Source: Anaerolineaceae bacterium (GTDB taxonomy: Bacteria > Chloroflexota > Anaerolineae > Anaerolineales > Anaerolineaceae). From it: a stretch of DNA of 8,345 nt. Of the stretch, positions 5,747 to 8,345 are shown in pieces; position 1 is the first letter of the stretch, and every line of letters begins with the position of its first letter. The position numbers and the translations under genes were made by a program. The stretch lies in the NCBI GenBank assembly GCA_003446605.1, contig DMDF01000175.1:1-8345 (forward strand), given 5' to 3'. The notes beneath the pieces are model-generated. The model did no database searches and was not told the DNA's origin. It saw only the letters and a list, made by a program, of their open reading frames with translations.

Positions 5747-6178
5747 ATGCCTACTCGCGTTTTATTCTTATGCACCGGAAATTCCGCCCGCAGCCAAATG
5801 GCGGAAGCTTTCTTACGTAAATACGGTGGGGAGCAGTTTGAAGCGTTCAGCGCCGGACTGGAACCACGAGCAATCCATCCCCTGACCATCCAGGTGATGC
5901 AGGAGATCGGGATCGATATCTCAGGACAAACTTCAAAAGGTATTGAAGTTTATCTTGGAAAAACATTTTTCCATTACTTGATCACGGTTTGTGACCAAGC
6001 TGAAAAGAATTGCCCCACTAACTGGCTGGGAGTGAACCAGCGCCTGCACTGGTCATTCGAAGATCCGGCAGCGTTTGAGGGAACCGACGAAGAGAAACTG
6101 GCAAAGTTTCGCGCCATCCGCGATCAAATCGAAAAGCGTATCAAAGAGTGGGTCGCGGAACAAGCAGACCAGTCGTAA
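5747..6178 (+). CDS. arsC: Arsenate reductase, thioredoxin-coupled (LMW phosphatase fold)
   Basis: This 143-residue cytoplasmic enzyme should reduce arsenate to arsenite for export. The P-loop CTGNSARS starts at the nucleophile C9. C82 and C89 (VCDQAEKNC) form the relay pair, and D106 in FEDPA is the expected general acid. C82 and C89 match the numbering of Staphylococcus pI258 ArsC, and C9 and D106 fall within one residue of it. This separates it from plain low-molecular-weight tyrosine phosphatases, which lack the relay cysteines. Electrons would come from thioredoxin. AGGAG at 5736-5740 lies six bases before the ATG. No arsR, arsB or acr3 gene is adjacent, so it is an orphan in this window. 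It converges on the tetR gene with a 41-base gap. Confidence 0.9.
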   Translation: MPTRVLFLCTGNSARSQMAEAFLRKYGGEQFEAFSAGLEPRAIHPLTIQVMQEIGIDISGQTSKGIEVYLGKTFFHYLITVCDQAEKNCPTNWLGVNQRLHWSFEDPAAFEGTDEEKLAKFRAIRDQIEKRIKEWVAEQADQS

Positions 6179-6219
6179 TTCGCCTATCTACCCAACCCAG
6201 GTTCAACAACCAGCCCTTA

Positions 6220-6852
6220 TTATGAGCGTTGCTGCGGGCTGATGCCTGCCAGGATGAACTCCGCCAGATGATCCATGATCTGCGGAAAATACTCCATCCC
6301 GATCTCTTCTTTGTGCAAGTCGATATTGATGAGCGCCACGAAAAACGCCATGATCATGCCGGCATCCAGGTCCTGGCGCAATTTACCCTGCACCTGCCAC
6401 TGGCGGATCAGATCACTGAAGGTGCCGGACATGAAATCCAGCCCAGCGCTGCCGTTCTCCTCCCGGTAAGCGCGCTCGATCTTGTTGAAAACGGCGCGGT
6501 TGTACCATTCCTTGAGGATGGGGTTGGACTGCATCCCTTGCAGGTTGCGCGCCATCAATTCCCGGATGACAACCGCTGGCTCACCCTCCACATCCACCGC
6601 GCTCAGGATACTCTCTTTCAATTGTTCATTTTCCTGCATAAAGATATGCAGGAAAATGCTTTCCTTAGAAGGAAAGTAGTTATAGAATGTGCCAACCGCC
6701 ACCCCTGCCAGCTCAGTGATATCGGACACGTTGGTGTCTTTGAACCCACGGGCACTGAACAATTGCCTGGCACAGCGCAACAGCTCTGTTTTCGCATCCT
6801 CTAATTTTCTTCGTGGTGCCATTCCTTTAGTATACCAACGACGGAAATTCAT
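6220..6852 (-). CDS. TetR/AcrR-family transcriptional regulator
   Basis: The product has 210 residues. The N-terminal TetR DNA-binding domain spans about 22-68, with the helix-turn-helix VSDITELAGVAVGTFYNYF (42-60) and the family-typical PSKESIF after it. The C-terminal ligand and dimer domain has no recognisable ligand signature. The start overlaps the stop of the upstream reductase gene as ATGA, suggesting coupled translation. An internal ATG at 6822 (residue 11, MAPRRK) is an alternative start, but its AAAGGA abuts the codon and is too close. The likely target is the 38-bp palindrome at 7650-7687 in front of its own operon. That would make it an autorepressor which responds to a small molecule handled by the reductase. 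Confidence 0.9.
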   Translation of the reverse strand: MNFRRWYTKGMAPRRKLEDAKTELLRCARQLFSARGFKDTNVSDITELAGVAVGTFYNYFPSKESIFLHIFMQENEQLKESILSAVDVEGEPAVVIRELMARNLQGMQSNPILKEWYNRAVFNKIERAYREENGSAGLDFMSGTFSDLIRQWQVQGKLRQDLDAGMIMAFFVALINIDLHKEEIGMEYFPQIMDHLAEFILAGISPQQRS

Positions 6853-7616
6853 TGCTGGAACAAGCGCCGCCCCAACCGGTCAAACAGACTGCCGGCGACC
6901 TTTTTAAACACACTCAGCGATACGGGGTAAAAATAATCGGATTCAAACCAGCCCTGCTCCTTGAAATAGCGGTAATCCTTGTAGTGGTCATCCTGCAGAC
7001 CTTTCATGCCGGTCCTTTGAAAACGAAACATCATCAAGCGGTAGAAGGAAGGGTTGGTCAACTGGTCGCGATTCAGCGCTTTAGCAAAGCGGGTTGCTGC
7101 TTTGCTGATTTGGTTTGAGATCTTTTTTTGCGCTTTTTCAGTACGTGGTTCCAGCGCAGTCAGCACGCAGCCTTTGACCGGTCGGAAGCCCCAGTTCGCT
7201 CCGATCTTTTCCAGATATGTACGGGTGGTATTGCCGCCATAAATCCCTTGCATTACGAGGGCGGTGCAGACTTTGCCAAAAAAACGCGGGCGGTGGAAGA
7301 TGAAAGCCAGCCGGTCGATGTAGGTCTTCATTAAAGCAGAGACATGGAAGGAATAATTAGGGGTGGCAAAGATCACCCCGTGTGCGGCATCCATCTTAGC
7401 GACCAGCAGATCACGATCATCCTGCAGCGGGCACTTCTCCTCCCCTTCGTCAAAACAACGGAGGCAACCATGGCAACGATCCAGCCGGTAATCCTTTAGA
7501 AAGACGTACTCAAAATCGATATCCAGGCTGTTCTTGAGCTGCTGCTCGAATTCCTGCAACGCCTGATAAGTGGAGTGCTTGCGCGGGCTGCCGATGAACG
7601 CGATCACTTTTTTCAT
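6849..7616 (-). CDS. NAD(P)H-dependent FMN reductase-like / flavodoxin-family oxidoreductase
   Basis: The 255-residue protein has a flavodoxin-like fold. GSPRKHST (9-16) is the FMN-phosphate loop, TPNYSFHVSALMKTYIDR (85-102) is the second flavin-binding segment, and GIYGGNT (124-130) is a third conserved loop. A compact cysteine cluster, C48, C51, C54 and C62 (CHGCLRC...C), follows strand two. This spacing occurs in iron-sulfur flavoproteins and related reductases and may bind a 4Fe-4S cluster. About 60 residues at the C-terminus are family-variable. AGAGAGG lies six bases before the ATG. The substrate is unknown; quinone or xenobiotic reduction are possibilities. It is the first gene of a two-gene operon with tetR. 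Confidence 0.85.
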   Translation of the reverse strand: MKKVIAFIGSPRKHSTYQALQEFEQQLKNSLDIDFEYVFLKDYRLDRCHGCLRCFDEGEEKCPLQDDRDLLVAKMDAAHGVIFATPNYSFHVSALMKTYIDRLAFIFHRPRFFGKVCTALVMQGIYGGNTTRTYLEKIGANWGFRPVKGCVLTALEPRTEKAQKKISNQISKAATRFAKALNRDQLTNPSFYRLMMFRFQRTGMKGLQDDHYKDYRYFKEQGWFESDYFYPVSLSVFKKVAGSLFDRLGRRLFQQ

Positions 7617-7649
7617 GGTGAACCTCTCTTTGCTCTTTTATTTGTTTTT

Positions 7650-7687
7650 ACATAATGAATGAATATAATATTATTCATTCATTATGT
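7650..7687. promoter_or_regulatory. 38-bp palindromic operator, probable TetR site
   Basis: Two perfect 16-bp arms, acataatgaatgaata (7650-7665) and its reverse complement (7672-7687), flank a 6-base spacer. Each arm carries tandem GAAT units (TGAATGAAT). The shape resembles TetR-family operators such as the TGAATGA...TCATTCA type bound by Bacillus FadR. It lies from 34 to 71 bases upstream of the reductase ATG and covers the predicted start site of that operon. At this length it could hold two repressor dimers. Binding by the TetR at 6220-6852 is inferred. Confidence 0.75.
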
Positions 7688-7688
7688 T

Positions 7689-7717
7689 ATTTTAATAAGA
7701 ATTCCCCTGCCCGTCAA
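7689..7717 (-). promoter_or_regulatory. Promoter of the reductase-tetR operon
   Basis: On the minus strand, TTGACG (7717-7712) and TAAAAT (7694-7689) are separated by 17 bases. Transcription would begin near 7682, within the outer arm of the palindrome at 7650-7687. That gives an untranslated leader of about 65 bases. Confidence 0.65.
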
Positions 7718-7793
7718 GAGCATACGCCAATGCAAGCCAGTAGATCTTTCATCCTTTACAAATCTTTAACATAACTGTCCTTGTATTTTCCCC

Positions 7794-7837
7794 TTGCATA
7801 AATTATTATTGGATGTATACTATATATGATAATACAT
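7794..7837 (+). promoter_or_regulatory. padR promoter with overlapping dyad operator
   Basis: TTGCAT (7794-7799) and TATACT (7816-7821) are 16 bases apart and would start transcription near 7828. The dyad ATGTAT (7813-7818) with ATACAT (7832-7837) overlaps the -10 and the start site. PadR-family proteins commonly recognise ATGT...ACAT dyads, so autoregulation by the following gene is likely though unproven. Confidence 0.6.
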
Positions 7838-7855
7838 ATATAGGAGTTATCTACT

Positions 7856-8345
7856 ATGTCACTCGAACATGCCATTCTGGGATTTCTCAACTACCGTCCT
7901 TTCACGGGATACGACCTTAAGAAGGTATTTGATACCTCCGTACAGCATTTCTGGTCGGCGGATCAGAGCCAGATCTACCGCACCCTGAACGCCCTTACTA
8001 AAAAGGGTTGGGTGGAGATGGAAAAAGTGGCACAGCAGGACCGCCCGGATCGCAAGGTCTACCACATCAGCGACAGCGGAAAGGAAGAACTGCTGCACTG
8101 GCTCTCCGCCCCACCCCTCATGGGTTCCCCGCACAGCGCTCCACTGGTGCAAGTCTTTTTCTCCGCCCAACTGCCGGATGAAGAACTGCTGGCTAAATTT
8201 GAGGGCTTTGCTGCCATGATGCGCGCAGTGCTGGAACAGTACGAGCAAATCCCGGAGAATATTGAGATATATAAACAACAAATTCCCTCTGAGCGGGAAC
8301 ATTATTTCTGGATGCTGACACTGGATAACGGCATCCGCAGCATGC
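7856..8345 (+). CDS. PadR-family transcriptional regulator (partial, runs off the window)
   Basis: The frame is open from ATG 7856 to the window end, giving 163 codons without a stop. AGGAG (7842-7846) lies nine bases upstream. The N-terminal PadR winged helix is clear: AILGFLNYRPFTGYDLKKVF (6-25), the recognition helix SQIYRTLNALTKKGWVE (38-54), and the wing RPDRKVYHISDSGKEEL (63-79). The part after about residue 90 (LVQVFFSAQLPDEELLAKF...) matches the helical C-terminal dimerisation domain of the longer PadR subfamily (usually about 170-200 residues), so only a short tail is missing. It is transcribed divergently from the reductase-tetR operon. What it controls probably lies downstream, outside the window. 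Confidence 0.9.
   Translation, partial: MSLEHAILGFLNYRPFTGYDLKKVFDTSVQHFWSADQSQIYRTLNALTKKGWVEMEKVAQQDRPDRKVYHISDSGKEELLHWLSAPPLMGSPHSAPLVQVFFSAQLPDEELLAKFEGFAAMMRAVLEQYEQIPENIEIYKQQIPSEREHYFWMLTLDNGIRSM

Noticed and set aside
6211..6241. Inverted repeat cagccc/gggctg between the convergent arsC and tetR genes as a terminator
   Set aside because: The stem is only 6 bp with a 19-base loop, lies partly in tetR coding sequence and has no T-tract.
6229..6804. 191-residue plus-strand open frame
   Set aside because: It is antisense to the tetR gene, whose helix-turn-helix is unmistakable.
7859..8302. 147-residue minus-strand open frame
   Set aside because: It lies antisense to the clear PadR coding sequence, which has proper start signals and domain motifs.
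1..8345. CRISPR array, integrase or insertion-sequence transposase
   Set aside because: No regularly spaced repeats and no recombinase or transposase motifs were seen on either strand.

Overview
The window looks like a stretch of a bacterial chromosome of moderate GC content, most plausibly from an Anaerolineae-type Chloroflexota. That placement is an inference. It rests on the gene mix (ECF sigma factor with a membrane anti-sigma-like partner, flavodoxin-fold reductase with TetR and PadR regulators), on the tRNA gene having no encoded CCA, and on short intergenic repeats of the 'cagatgcttcggtcgc...ctcag' kind. No rRNA or other marker gene is present to confirm it.

Layout. Positions 1-516 are intergenic, with one copy of the short repeat and a tRNA-like relic. 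Positions 517-2485 hold an ECF sigma factor and an overlapping membrane-anchored, probably anti-sigma, protein, closed by a strong hairpin terminator. Positions 2486-3300 are a gene-free, repeat-rich stretch with a second decayed tRNA-like sequence, three more copies of the short repeat in both orientations, and two inverted copies of a small GC-rich hairpin. Positions 3302-5243 are an AT-rich two-gene type IV toxin-antitoxin module: an AbiEi-family antitoxin/regulator carrying a PD-(D/E)XK-like N-terminal domain, and an AbiEii-family nucleotidyltransferase. Its consensus-like promoter is embedded in a nested palindrome. Positions 5527-5648 are a complete tRNA-Val(CAC) unit with promoter element, gene and terminator. 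Position 5747 starts a thioredoxin-type arsenate reductase gene (arsC). On the minus strand, 7616-6220 is an operon of an NAD(P)H-dependent FMN-reductase-like protein and a TetR regulator, sharing an ATGA overlap. A PadR-family regulator starts at 7856 on the plus strand and runs off the window.

How they work together. The sigma/anti-sigma pair is a self-contained signalling cassette. The type IV TA pair is probably autorepressed through its palindromic operator. The reductase-tetR operon has a 38-bp palindrome just downstream of a TTGACG-17-TAAAAT promoter, as expected for TetR autorepression. The divergent padR gene has its own ATGTAT...ATACAT dyad over its -10. The two regulators therefore share a 239-bp control region, each with a separate operator.

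Most of the genes belong to recognisable families. The least explained material is regulatory and intergenic: the nested palindrome at 3314-3371, the repeat cluster at 2870-3174, and the two tRNA-like relics flanking the sigma cassette.
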